64,000 bases of DNA from Prosthecobacter sp. (lineage in GTDB: Bacteria; Verrucomicrobiota; Verrucomicrobiia; Verrucomicrobiales; Verrucomicrobiaceae): assembly GCA_021733925.1 (NCBI GenBank), contig JAIPJY010000029.1:1-64000 (forward strand), read 5' to 3'. Shown one piece after another: positions 17,357-25,114 of the stretch. Within the stretch, counting starts at the first letter, position 1; each line of letters begins with the position of its first letter. The position numbers were made by a program, and so were the translations under genes. Under the pieces are notes generated by a model that saw only the letters and a list, made by a program, of their open reading frames with translations, made no database searches and had not been told where the DNA came from.

Positions 17357-17599
17357 TCAGATCCCCATATTCGCCAGCGCCGTCGCCAGCCGGTTCATAA
17401 AACCCGTCGCCTCGGGGTGTGCGGCCTCGAGTTCCTCTACCGAAGAAAGCCATTGGCCCTGTGCCTGCCCTGGCTCTGCTGTGGGGGCTTCCGCCTCAGT
17501 TTGTGCCAGCAGTTCAAGCAGCTTGGTTTTCGCGGCTTCTGGCAGATCGCCTGCGTCTGCCACCAGTGTCTTGAGTTGTTCCAGTTGCTCTGTGTTCAT
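17357..17599 (-). CDS. Small soluble protein (possible DUF4404-like)
   Basis: The 80-residue acidic protein starts MNTEQLEQLKTLV and consists of two helices separated by an Ala/Glu/Pro-rich linker, followed by HPEATGFMNRLATALANMGI. This pattern recalls the small DUF4404 family of unknown function, though I cannot confirm it. There are no Cys and no transmembrane segment. It lies between rplI and the Nudix gene on the same strand. Confidence 0.5.
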   Translation of the reverse strand: MNTEQLEQLKTLVADAGDLPEAAKTKLLELLAQTEAEAPTAEPGQAQGQWLSSVEELEAAHPEATGFMNRLATALANMGI

Positions 17600-17665
17600 G
17601 AGTTTCCCACTCTGTCACCGGGCGCATGTCCCGACAAGAGTTTTGATGGCACAACGATGTGCGAT

Positions 17666-18229
17666 TTATGCGATCAAATCGCCTCGCCCTGCCACTGCCA
17701 GCAGCGCCAACACGCTGACGCTGTCACGAATGCGGCCGTCGCGTGCCATTTGAATGGCTTCGGCGAGCGGCAGGCGCAGGACTTCGAGTTGCTCAGTGTC
17801 CTCCGGCTGCGCCTCGGTGTGGGTCAGGCCGGTGGCGATGAAGATGTCGCAGACTTCGTTGCTGGTGGAATTGGAAAGCTGGATGCCGGAGAGCAGGGGC
17901 TCGATGGTGCTGGCGACGATGCCGGTTTCTTCCAGCAGTTCGCGCCGGGCCGCTTCCGCCGGGGACTCGCCTGCAGGACAGCCGCCTTCAGGGATCTCCC
18001 ACTCATAGCTGCCATGGCAGTAGCGCCACTGGCCCACGAGCCAGGTGTGACCTTCCGCATCAATGGGGATCACGCCAACCGCGATGTTCTTATATTCCAC
18101 CACGCCGTAAATGCCAGGTCCGCCCGTGGGTTTGAGCACCTGATCCTCACGTACCCGGATCCACGGATTGGCATAGGTCTCGCGGGTGGAAACGGTCTGC
18201 CAAGGATTGGGGTGCTGGGGGAGATTCAT
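17666..18229 (-). CDS. Nudix hydrolase (ADP-ribose pyrophosphatase-like)
   Basis: The 187-residue protein has a full Nudix box: GGCPAGESPAEAARRELLEE then TGI at about residues 95-117, with all the conserved Gly, Glu, Arg-Glu and Glu-Glu metal residues. The upstream NPWIRVREDQV and the WLVGQWRY block match ADP-ribose/sugar-nucleotide pyrophosphatases. The start at 18229 (MNLPQHP) is preferred, since the 7 codons before it overlap the upstream gene's stop. Cytoplasmic; exact substrate not known. Confidence 0.88.
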   Translation of the reverse strand: MNLPQHPNPWQTVSTRETYANPWIRVREDQVLKPTGGPGIYGVVEYKNIAVGVIPIDAEGHTWLVGQWRYCHGSYEWEIPEGGCPAGESPAEAARRELLEETGIVASTIEPLLSGIQLSNSTSNEVCDIFIATGLTHTEAQPEDTEQLEVLRLPLAEAIQMARDGRIRDSVSVLALLAVAGRGDLIA

Positions 18230-18246
18230 GCTCAGGGAATTTAAGA

Positions 18247-18906
18247 TCACTTCACCGTCGAAAGCACCACTCCGTCGCTCTCTACTTGGTGCTTCTGGAT
18301 CGCCTTCAGTACCGGTCCCAGCTTCGCATCATTTTGATAAGGGCCGAGGTAGCCGTACATCGCCATGCCTTTGACCATTTCTTCTGGCACCGTCTTGCCC
18401 GGCACGCGCACGGCGCTGACCTTGGCATCCGGCCCCAATTCAGTCGGCACCAAGATGAAGTCCACCTCGCCGACGAGGTAGCGCTTGGTGTCCTCCCAGA
18501 ATTTGGCCGTGTTCATCGGCAGGCTGGCCTCGGTCACGATGGTCTGATTGGCCGCATCCAGCGATTTCACCCGCAGCATGTCCTTGTAGCTGCCATTGCC
18601 GCCATCCGGGGCGAGGAGGAGCAGGGCATTGAGGTCTGCCACGGTGAGCTTCAGCGTGGCGGGTTTGCCGGCGGTTGCTGCTGCGGCAAAGTCGGTGAGT
18701 CTCTGTTCCAGGTCTGGCACGGTCGCCACAGGCGGGAGGGTGGCGGGAGCGGTTTGGGTGATCGCAGCGATGGCCGCATCCATCGTGGTCAGGGTGTAGT
18801 AGCTCCACCAGATAATGAAGCCAAAAACTCCGGCCACGGCGGCCATGATGATGCAGCCGTAGCCTGAGTGGAACTCACCTGTGGGAACTTTTTGAATCTT
18901 ATCCAT
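18247..18906 (-). CDS. Membrane-anchored hypothetical protein
   Basis: The 219-residue protein has a short cytoplasmic N-terminus, one strongly hydrophobic segment at residues 17-38 (IIMAAVAGVFGFIIWWSYYTL) and a soluble C-terminal domain of about 180 residues, so it is probably anchored in the inner membrane facing the periplasm. I recognise no catalytic motif. The stop lies 17 bp before the Nudix start on the same strand, so the two could form an operon. Confidence 0.65.
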   Translation of the reverse strand: MDKIQKVPTGEFHSGYGCIIMAAVAGVFGFIIWWSYYTLTTMDAAIAAITQTAPATLPPVATVPDLEQRLTDFAAAATAGKPATLKLTVADLNALLLLAPDGGNGSYKDMLRVKSLDAANQTIVTEASLPMNTAKFWEDTKRYLVGEVDFILVPTELGPDAKVSAVRVPGKTVPEEMVKGMAMYGYLGPYQNDAKLGPVLKAIQKHQVESDGVVLSTVK

Positions 18907-18962
18907 GCCTCATCTGAATGCAGCGCTGGCAAAGATCAAGCCGGGTTCTGATCACTCCAAGC

Positions 18963-18995
18963 AAAACGCCACCCCTGTGAGCAGGGATGGCGTTT
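18963..18995 (-). terminator. Terminator downstream of the small DUF-like membrane protein
   Basis: On the minus strand, arms AAACGCCATCCCTG and CAGGGGTGGCGTTT are paired (one G-T) around a 4-nt loop and followed by TG-C-TTGG. It lies 31 bp beyond the stop of the 139-residue membrane protein gene. Confidence 0.7.
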
Positions 18996-19025
18996 GCGTG
19001 AATCAATCTTGGCTGCGGAACTAAA

Positions 19026-19445
19026 TCAGTTTGGGGCGGGTGCAGGTGCAGGTACTGGAGCCGGAGCCTGCTGCTCCTGGGCCTGTCGCTTGGCATCATC
19101 CATGGCCTTCTTGAATTCTTTCTGGAACTCAGGGCTGTTGGCAGCGACGCCAGCCATGCCAGCTGCGGCAAGCACACTCACGCCAATGGCACCCACGATG
19201 CAAAGAGTCCACCAGATCATGGTCTTTTTAAGGCCCAGTTCGGTGCTTTTCATCCAGCCCCAGATAAAGGCGTAGATGTTGCAAAAAATGCCCAGAATGC
19301 CCAGGCCTGCGCCTTCTTTCTTGAACAGGGCGATGAGCACCTTGATCCAGCACACGAGGCTGATGATCGCAATGATGCCATAGGCGGCAAAAACGATGAG
19401 GCCGATGCCAGTGGCGGCTGCGGCGGCTTGTGAGTCGGGTTCCAT
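19026..19445 (-). CDS. Small membrane protein with Pro/Ala-rich tail
   Basis: The 139-residue protein has three hydrophobic segments (about residues 14-33, 46-63 and 75-98) and a charged helix followed by a low-complexity tail of alternating Pro, Ala and Val. It is likely an inner-membrane protein with a flexible cytoplasmic or periplasmic tail. I recognise no family. The next gene, encoding the DUF2752 protein, is 27 bp upstream on the same strand. Confidence 0.65.
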   Translation of the reverse strand: MEPDSQAAAAATGIGLIVFAAYGIIAIISLVCWIKVLIALFKKEGAGLGILGIFCNIYAFIWGWMKSTELGLKKTMIWWTLCIVGAIGVSVLAAAGMAGVAANSPEFQKEFKKAMDDAKRQAQEQQAPAPVPAPAPAPN

Positions 19446-19472
19446 AAGTGTAGAGGGGTGCAGAGTATGTGG

Positions 19473-19973
19473 TTATTTGCCTGAGTTGTCAGTCGAGGAT
19501 TTTTCGGGCATCCTTAATAGGAAGCGCCCGGAAAAATCCCCAACCTCAGGCTGATACCAGAATCCTAACATCCTTAGCAAGCCAAAACAGACCACACAGA
19601 CCAAAAAAAGTGCAGGCAGTTTAGTTCGTCGCTCGAAAAGCTCCACTTTGGCGGCAAGCGCTTCCACCCATGCTGGGCGCAAAAAGGCTCCAGCGGTGAC
19701 CAGGATGCCAAGCAGAAGAAAACAAACGGCGAAGGGATGGAACTGCCACGAGGCGAGCCAGTTGCCAAGCAGCAGAGCCGAAGTCGCCCGTGTCATACCG
19801 CAGCCAGGGCAGGGAAGCCCGGTGATCTCGGCAAACAAGCAGGGCCAGAGCGGCCAGTTCATCCATGTGCCAAATGCCAGGACCAGAAAGGTCGCCAAGA
19901 TCGCACGGCACATCCCACGCTGCCGCAGCAGACGCGCCAGCCAGGGTTTGAGCAAAACTTCAAGCCATCGCAT
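19473..19973 (-). CDS. DUF2752 family membrane protein
   Basis: The 166-residue protein carries the DUF2752 signature CPGCGMTRA at about residues 55-63, within a hydrophobic protein of three or four membrane segments. The conserved Cys pair and Arg are of unknown role. The start at 19973 (MRWLEVL) is chosen because the 30 codons upstream are basic and Cys-rich and overlap the chorismate mutase gene. It is the last gene of a short leftward cluster with that gene. Confidence 0.8.
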   Translation of the reverse strand: MRWLEVLLKPWLARLLRQRGMCRAILATFLVLAFGTWMNWPLWPCLFAEITGLPCPGCGMTRATSALLLGNWLASWQFHPFAVCFLLLGILVTAGAFLRPAWVEALAAKVELFERRTKLPALFLVCVVCFGLLRMLGFWYQPEVGDFSGRFLLRMPEKSSTDNSGK

Positions 19974-19992
19974 ATCCAGAATCCTCCAGTCT

Positions 19993-20517
19993 CTAATCCT
20001 CCTGCAAACCGGCCTGCAGTCCGGCGAGCGCTGCTTGCATGACCTCTTCCGAGAAACCCGCACGGGTCATGCGTCGACGTGCCTCATTCAAGATCACAGA
20101 TGACTCCTCAGGACCGCGTGGCTGGGCGAGGCGGGCGATCATCTGCCGTCCAATGTCATCCAAGGCCGGGCGCACTGTCTGCGTGAGATCAGGCACCTTG
20201 ATATAAGAGGTCACTCCCTGCGGATGCTGCCGGAGCCATTCCTCCTGCACCACTTTCGCCGCCTGCATCTGTCCGGTGAAAAAGCGCCGCACGCTTTCAG
20301 GCTTTAATCCAGCGGCGGCACCGCGCTGCGTCATCGTACGCAGCAGTTCCGCCTCACGCACCGGGTCGGTGATGGGCAATGATTTCACCTGCTTGGCCAG
20401 GGCCACCTCATCCATCCAGTTCAGGCGCTCCACCATCAGGGCAGGCAATGATCGGCGGGAGGAGCAAGCAGACAGTATCAGGGCCAGTCCAAGGAGGGCG
20501 GCATGCCGCCATGACAT
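19993..20517 (-). CDS. Exported lipoprotein chorismate mutase (AroQ-gamma)
   Basis: The 174-residue protein has a lipoprotein signal ending LILSACSS and then a single all-helical chorismate-mutase-like domain. The core reads ERLNWMDEVALAKQVKSLPI followed by TDPVREAELL, with the Arg, Lys, Asp and Arg-Glu residues expected for chorismate binding. C-terminal helices contain FFTGQMQAAKVVQEEW. This is the gamma subclass, which is secreted in other bacteria and may act on chorismate outside the cytoplasm. Here it would be membrane-tethered. An earlier start at 20541 or 20568 is possible. The assignment is by motif recognition only. Confidence 0.7.
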   Translation of the reverse strand: MSWRHAALLGLALILSACSSRRSLPALMVERLNWMDEVALAKQVKSLPITDPVREAELLRTMTQRGAAAGLKPESVRRFFTGQMQAAKVVQEEWLRQHPQGVTSYIKVPDLTQTVRPALDDIGRQMIARLAQPRGPEESSVILNEARRRMTRAGFSEEVMQAALAGLQAGLQED

Positions 20518-20631
20518 GGCGGAAAAGAAAACGAAACGCATCTGCCGAGATAAGCCGTGTGGTGGCAACGGACAAGCCCGGACGCAGCGCCTCTTGATTG
20601 ACGCCAGCCATCAGCCGCCGATTCTCACCGG

Positions 20632-21762
20632 ATGAAGATTCTCACAGCCATGTCCGGTGGCGTGGACAGCAGCGTGGCCGCCGCCGAGCTCGTCCGCGCC
20701 GGGCATGACGTATCCGGCGTGTACATGAAGAACTGGATCAACGAGGAGAACATCATCGGCGACTGCCCGTGGGAGCAGGACATCACCGATGCCGAAGCCG
20801 TCGCCAAGCAGCTCGGCATCCCGTTTCGGGTGGTCAATCTCATGACGGAATACCGCGAAAAGGTCGTGAAGTACCTGCTCGAAGGCTATCAGGCCGGCAT
20901 CACCCCGAACCCGGATGTGATGTGCAACCGCGAGATGAAATTCGGCGTCCTCTGGGGCTGGGCGCAGGAGCACGGCTTCGATGCCATCGCCACCGGGCAT
21001 TATGCTAGGAAACTGGATGCTGGATGCTCGATGCTAGGTTCTGGATCCGGCATCCAGCATCTAGAATCCAGCATCGAGCATCCAGCCATCCTCCGCGGCG
21101 CGGACCCGAACAAGGACCAGACCTACTTCCTCGCCATGATGCAGCCGCATCAGGTGCGCATCGCACAGTTTCCCATCGGGCATCTGCTCAAGCCGGAGCT
21201 GCGGGATCGCGCTCGTGAATTCGGCCTGAAGACAGCGGAGAAAAAGGACAGTCAGGGCATCTGCTTCATCGGGCAGGTGAAGATGGAGGATTTCCTGCGT
21301 GCCTTCGTGCCGGACCATCCCGGCCCGATTGTGAATCTGGAAGGGAAGGTGCTCGGCGAGCATCGCGGCCTGCACCTTTACACTCTGGGCCAGCGCAAGG
21401 GCCACGGCGTGGCCAGCCCCATTCACAAGCAAGCCTACGTCGTCGTGGCCAAGCGGCCGCAGACCAACGAACTTGTCGTCGCCATCGAAAATGCCGACAC
21501 CCCGCTGCTCTGGGCGCGCAAAGCCACGCTGCATTCCATCTCCAGCACCGGCGCGCCTTTGCAGGATGAGCGCCTGCTGCAGGCCCAGCCGCGCTACCGC
21601 TGCCCGGCTGGCGATGCCGTCTTCCGCCCGTTGGGCGATGGCCGGGCGGAACTCGAATACTCGGAGCCGCAGCGCGCCCTCACACCGGGACAGATCTGCG
21701 CCTTGTATGACGGGGACCGCCTGCTCGGTGGCGCGGTCTTTGAAACCATCCAGCACGAATAG
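20632..21762 (+). CDS. mnmA: tRNA 2-thiouridine(34) synthase
   Basis: The 376-residue enzyme thiolates U34 of Lys, Glu and Gln tRNAs using ATP and a persulfide. The PP-loop SGGVDSSVAA is at 8-17, the first catalytic Cys98 lies in DVMCNREMKFG, ATGHYA at 120-125, GADPNKDQTYFL at 156-167, and the second catalytic Cys211 in SQGICFIG. All are intact. A palindromic repeat insertion at 21019-21086 adds about 25 extra residues (about 127-151) just after ATGHYAR without breaking the frame. The C-terminal beta-barrel domain is complete. The rightward gene is divergent from the chorismate mutase gene. Confidence 0.96.
   Translation: MKILTAMSGGVDSSVAAAELVRAGHDVSGVYMKNWINEENIIGDCPWEQDITDAEAVAKQLGIPFRVVNLMTEYREKVVKYLLEGYQAGITPNPDVMCNREMKFGVLWGWAQEHGFDAIATGHYARKLDAGCSMLGSGSGIQHLESSIEHPAILRGADPNKDQTYFLAMMQPHQVRIAQFPIGHLLKPELRDRAREFGLKTAEKKDSQGICFIGQVKMEDFLRAFVPDHPGPIVNLEGKVLGEHRGLHLYTLGQRKGHGVASPIHKQAYVVVAKRPQTNELVVAIENADTPLLWARKATLHSISSTGAPLQDERLLQAQPRYRCPAGDAVFRPLGDGRAELEYSEPQRALTPGQICALYDGDRLLGGAVFETIQHE
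21019..21086. repeat. Palindromic element inserted in frame in mnmA
   Basis: A 68-bp near-palindrome with perfect 17-nt outer arms (GCTGGATGCTCGATGCT at 21019-21035 and its complement at 21070-21086) and partly matching inner arms lies within the mnmA coding sequence. It is built from repeated GGATGCT units. It sits in a part of MnmA where other family members have a short loop, so it is tolerated as an insertion. The family differs from the CTTTAG-type REP elements elsewhere in the window. Confidence 0.85.
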
Positions 21763-21772
21763 CGGCGATCAG

Positions 21773-21802
21773 TAAAGTAGCCATCTCGCTCCGCGAGATG
21801 AG
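21773..21802. repeat. REP-like palindrome downstream of mnmA
   Basis: CATCTCGCTCCGCGAGATG (21782-21800) is a compact palindrome preceded by AAAGTAG, matching the GTAGT-then-hairpin plan of the other REP-like units in the window. It lies 20 bp after the mnmA stop and may also act as an mRNA 3'-end element, though it lacks a T-run. Confidence 0.6.
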
Positions 21803-22054
21803 CCCAGCTCGTCCGCTACCTGCCACGCGTTTTAATGGCTCGAAAACGCCGTTTCCCCTGAGAGGACAACGGTACCCCGCGCAGCCAGGCAAAGACGCCC
21901 GGTCATGCGCGCTTTGTCGAGCTGCTTGTTGTCACGAAAGAACTCCGCCTGTCGCCGCAGAAGGGAACCCTCATTCGAAAGTGTTAGCGCGTCATTGCCT
22001 TGGACGATGCTGAGGGGAAGGGGCATGTTACGCTGTATCACCGTCTCAATAGAC
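21803..22054. other. Intergenic region upstream of the FAD oxidase
   Basis: No gene is supported in this stretch; a longer open frame upstream of 22055 is Arg- and Ser-rich and unlike the FAD protein family. It holds a TTTTAATGGCTCGAAAACG tract near 21830 and probably contains the promoter for the FAD oxidoreductase. No clear promoter could be assigned. Confidence 0.4.
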
Positions 22055-23230
22055 ATGAATGCTTCTGAATCTTCAACGATCCTGATCCTCGGCGGCGGTT
22101 GTTTCGGCCTCACTGCCGCCCTTGAACTCCGCGCTCGCGGCTGGCAAGTCACACTGATCGATCAGGGCCCGCTCCCTTATCCCGACGCCGCGTCCACGGA
22201 CATCAGCAAGGTGGTGCGGATGGACTACGCTCAAGATGAGCAGCACACCGCCATGGGCGAGCTCAGCCTCCAGCGCTGGCGCGAGTGGAATGCGAAGTGG
22301 GGCGAGGAGCTGTACCATGAGGTCGGCTTTCTCGTCATGTCCCGTGACATCATGCAGCCCGGAGGTTTCGAGCATGACAGCCGCGCCTTCCTGACCCAGC
22401 GCGGCCACAGCCTGCGCAGCACCTCGTCCGAGATGCTGCGTGAACAGCACCCCGCCTGGAATCACACGCTCTACCGCGATGGCTATCTGAATCCCGTCGG
22501 CGGTTGGGCAGAAAGCGGGCGGGTTATCGCCCGTCTCGCCATCGAGGCACGCGCTGCCGGAGTCACCCTCATCGAAAACGTGCCGCAACCGCACCCGCTT
22601 TTTGAGGGTTCGCGCTGCACCGGCATCACCTCTTCCCACCAAACCTGGCAGGCCGATGCCGTCCTCGTCGCCGCCGGCGCTTGGACGCCCACGCTGCTGC
22701 CGCATCTCCAGGACGTCATGTGGGCCACCGCCCAGACCGTCTTCCACTTCCAGCCGCAAGATCCGCGCTCTTTCACCCCACCGCAGTTTCCCGTCTGGGG
22801 AGCCGACATTGGTAAAACCGGCTGGTATGGCTTTCCCGCCAATGCTGACGGCCTCGTCAAAGTGGCCAACCACGGCCCCGGCCGCCGGGTCAATGCCAGC
22901 GATCTGCGCACGCTGCCGACAGGGGAGGAGGACCGCTACCGCGCCTTTCTCCGCGAGACCTTTCCCTCTCTGGCTGATGCTCCGCTGCACTCCACCCGCG
23001 TCTGCCTTTATTGCGACACCTTCGACGGAGCCTTCTGGATTGACCACGATCCCGCGCATCCCAACCTGATCATCGCCGCTGGGGATTCCGGTCACGCCTT
23101 CAAGTTCACCCCCGTCATGGGCGAGATCATCGCCGACGTCGTCGAACGAAAGCCGAATCCATGGGCCAAGCGCTACCGCTGGCGTGAAAAAACCGCCGCC
23201 AGTTCCGACGGTGCTCGTGCTTCCGGGTAA
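22055..23230 (+). CDS. FAD-dependent amine oxidase (monomeric sarcosine oxidase-like)
   Basis: The 391-residue flavoprotein has an N-terminal dinucleotide-binding motif (ILILGGGCFGLTAALEL, residues 9-25), the DAO-family block NPVGGWAESGR around residue 150, and the C-terminal GDSGHAFKFTPVMGE loop near 350, which matches monomeric sarcosine oxidase/N-methyltryptophan oxidase. It would oxidise a secondary amine or amino-sugar derivative, reducing oxygen. In relatives a Cys near the C-terminus binds FAD covalently; here the nearest candidate is Cys in VCLYCDTF. The start at 22055 (MNASESS) is required to place the FAD loop correctly. The substrate is unknown. Confidence 0.88.
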   Translation: MNASESSTILILGGGCFGLTAALELRARGWQVTLIDQGPLPYPDAASTDISKVVRMDYAQDEQHTAMGELSLQRWREWNAKWGEELYHEVGFLVMSRDIMQPGGFEHDSRAFLTQRGHSLRSTSSEMLREQHPAWNHTLYRDGYLNPVGGWAESGRVIARLAIEARAAGVTLIENVPQPHPLFEGSRCTGITSSHQTWQADAVLVAAGAWTPTLLPHLQDVMWATAQTVFHFQPQDPRSFTPPQFPVWGADIGKTGWYGFPANADGLVKVANHGPGRRVNASDLRTLPTGEEDRYRAFLRETFPSLADAPLHSTRVCLYCDTFDGAFWIDHDPAHPNLIIAAGDSGHAFKFTPVMGEIIADVVERKPNPWAKRYRWREKTAASSDGARASG

Positions 23231-23501
23231 GTGTTCGGTGCACGACCTATGGGGCAGCTGATGAGTGGCTCAAACGCCTCCTAAATAACTATTTAACAGT
23301 GTTTAATAATCATTTAATACTAAAAACTTAAACGACCGCATTTGTGCCAGCCTGTCTCTGCGGCGTGCCCATGAGGAGTGCTGAGTAACGATCCCACGGC
23401 AATGAATTCAGTGGGCACAAAGCATCCATGATCAATGCCTGCTCAGACGCTTCCGAGGTCTGTGCAACCAAGCCCGTTCCCAGCGGACAGTCCACCTTCT
23501 C
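23231..23501. other. Intergenic region, AT-rich core
   Basis: No gene is seen. Bases 23278-23332 are strongly AT-rich (AATAACTATTTAACAG and similar), unlike their surroundings. The region lies between the ends of two convergent genes, so promoters are not expected; it may be an end region or a remnant. I found no hairpin with a T-run. Confidence 0.4.
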
Positions 23502-24335
23502 TTAGAACAACAGCGGTTGATCTTCGTTCTTCGGAGCAGTTTTGCCACGTCGTTTGCGTGGTGTGGGCTCTTCAACAGGAGCATCCACAGTGACCTCTTC
23601 GGGGATAGCGATAGGAGCAGGCACCGGGACCTCTTCCAGGATCGCTTCAGGAGTTTCCACAGTGATCTCCCCAGGGGGAGCCTCCGGAGCCTCTACCGCA
23701 ACCTCCTCAGAGGGCGGCTCAGGTGCAGCCTCAGTGACCTCTGGAGACGGTGTCTCAGGCTCATCCACCACGCCCAGCGCTTCAGTGACAGGCTCAGCGG
23801 GCATGGAGACATCTTCCGCGACCTCTGGCTCGATTATTGCCGCCTCTTCCTCACTGATAACCAGATAAGAATCAGCTATAATTACTTCCTCAACATGATG
23901 GAATGGGACGGTGACTTCCTCATTTTTTGGAGTTTTAGCAGCCTTTTCAGCTAACGGCTTTTTCGTCACCTTTTCATTCACGGCAGCCTTGCGCAAACGG
24001 TGCCTGGCCACCCGTTTGGCAGTCAGGGCTTTGTTCTGCGCCACGGGGCTGTTGTGGCGTTTGAAGTTACGAAAGGAGAGTTTCCCATCCGTTTCAATGA
24101 GCCAGCCAGTCTTCTCCAAAGCCAGCGCGAAACCTTTGCGCCCCACAATCTTGTCGATGAACTCCTTGGTAACTCCCAGATCGTTAGGATCGATCCGGTT
24201 CAGTTCCGCCCACGACCACAGGCGCACTAGTTTTCCCACGACTGCGTCATCATCCATCCGCAACTGGGTGGCCAGGCTGCAAATCTCCGGCTTGTCCGGC
24301 GTGCAGATTTCGATCTTGATCCAAGGGCGTCTCAT
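23502..24335 (-). CDS. Replisome-organiser-like winged-helix protein with long acidic repeat tail
   Basis: The first ~95 residues (MRRPWIKIEICTPDK to FRNFKRHN) resemble the N-terminal winged-helix of phage replication-initiator/replisome organiser proteins: a helical DNA-binding unit with W-SWAELNR and a short F-RNFKRHN end. A basic linker rich in Lys and Arg follows (residues 100-130). From about 150 to 260 the protein is a low-complexity Glu/Pro/Val/Ala region with repeated EAPPEEV-like blocks, ending in a basic KRRGK patch. It stands alone among chromosomal genes, so it may be a relic of a mobile element or a host protein of unknown role. Confidence 0.6.
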   Translation of the reverse strand: MRRPWIKIEICTPDKPEICSLATQLRMDDDAVVGKLVRLWSWAELNRIDPNDLGVTKEFIDKIVGRKGFALALEKTGWLIETDGKLSFRNFKRHNSPVAQNKALTAKRVARHRLRKAAVNEKVTKKPLAEKAAKTPKNEEVTVPFHHVEEVIIADSYLVISEEEAAIIEPEVAEDVSMPAEPVTEALGVVDEPETPSPEVTEAAPEPPSEEVAVEAPEAPPGEITVETPEAILEEVPVPAPIAIPEEVTVDAPVEEPTPRKRRGKTAPKNEDQPLLF

Positions 24336-24547
24336 GGGGCATGAGATTGCAGGACAGGTAAAGCCAGGTCAAGGAAACCTTATTAACGTTACATTGGCGC
24401 ATTGTGAACAACTCGGCTTGGGAAGTGGTATTGCCACCAAAAATGGCAACGTTGGAAACTTTCCACCGTTGCCGATGTCTCAGAGGGCATGCGATCATCC
24501 CTGCAAGGTGGAGCGACCCACCCTGCAGAGACCGAAGGCGATCAGGC

Positions 24548-25006
24548 CTACCTGGCGCCCGCACTCATGAATGCCTGGGCGCGCTTCATGAGCTCTTCCG
24601 GCGGTACGTCTTCGAGATGCTGGCTGAAGCTCCAGCGATAGCCGAAGGGATCGCGGATCATCGCCGTGCGTTTGCCCCAGAACTGATCTCGGGATGGAGT
24701 CAGCGGGGAACCGCCTGCCGCGAGGGCGCGCTCAAACGCTTTGTCGCAGTCCTCGACTTGGATCGTAAACCCGCAAGGGGCCAGCCCGCCCTCGGGGATG
24801 GCCAAGGCGTGCGACATCGGAGCCTCATCGGAGATGTAGATGTGTGTGGTGCCGATCTTGAACTCGGCATGCGGCACGATGCCAGGGGCTGGAGAAAAGC
24901 GGTACAGTTCTACTGCACCCAGGGCCCGGGTGTAGAAATCGAGCGCATCGGCAGCGCTTTTGCAGGTGAGGGAGAAGGAGACGGTGGGTTCGTTGGTTTG
25001 GCTCAT
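24548..25006 (-). CDS. VOC family protein (glyoxalase/bleomycin-resistance fold)
   Basis: The 152-residue protein has two VOC modules: an N-terminal ALDFYTRALGA block with HAEFKIG, and a C-terminal DPFGYRWSFSQHLEDV, a pattern of PhnB/glyoxalase-like proteins. Such proteins bind a metal through His and Glu and act on small molecules; the exact reaction cannot be predicted. The start at 25006 (MSQTNEP) is chosen because the preceding codons are of low quality. It lies 108 bp past the end of the WYL regulator on the same strand. Confidence 0.88.
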   Translation of the reverse strand: MSQTNEPTVSFSLTCKSAADALDFYTRALGAVELYRFSPAPGIVPHAEFKIGTTHIYISDEAPMSHALAIPEGGLAPCGFTIQVEDCDKAFERALAAGGSPLTPSRDQFWGKRTAMIRDPFGYRWSFSQHLEDVPPEELMKRAQAFMSAGAR

Positions 25007-25114
25007 GGGTGGGTGTTGGTGCTGAGTTATGAATGCGGATCGCAATCCGTTGCGATCACCCGCCATCCATCGCACCCCCCACTGACAGCCCTATGTCAGG
25101 GGTGTTTTTGCCAG

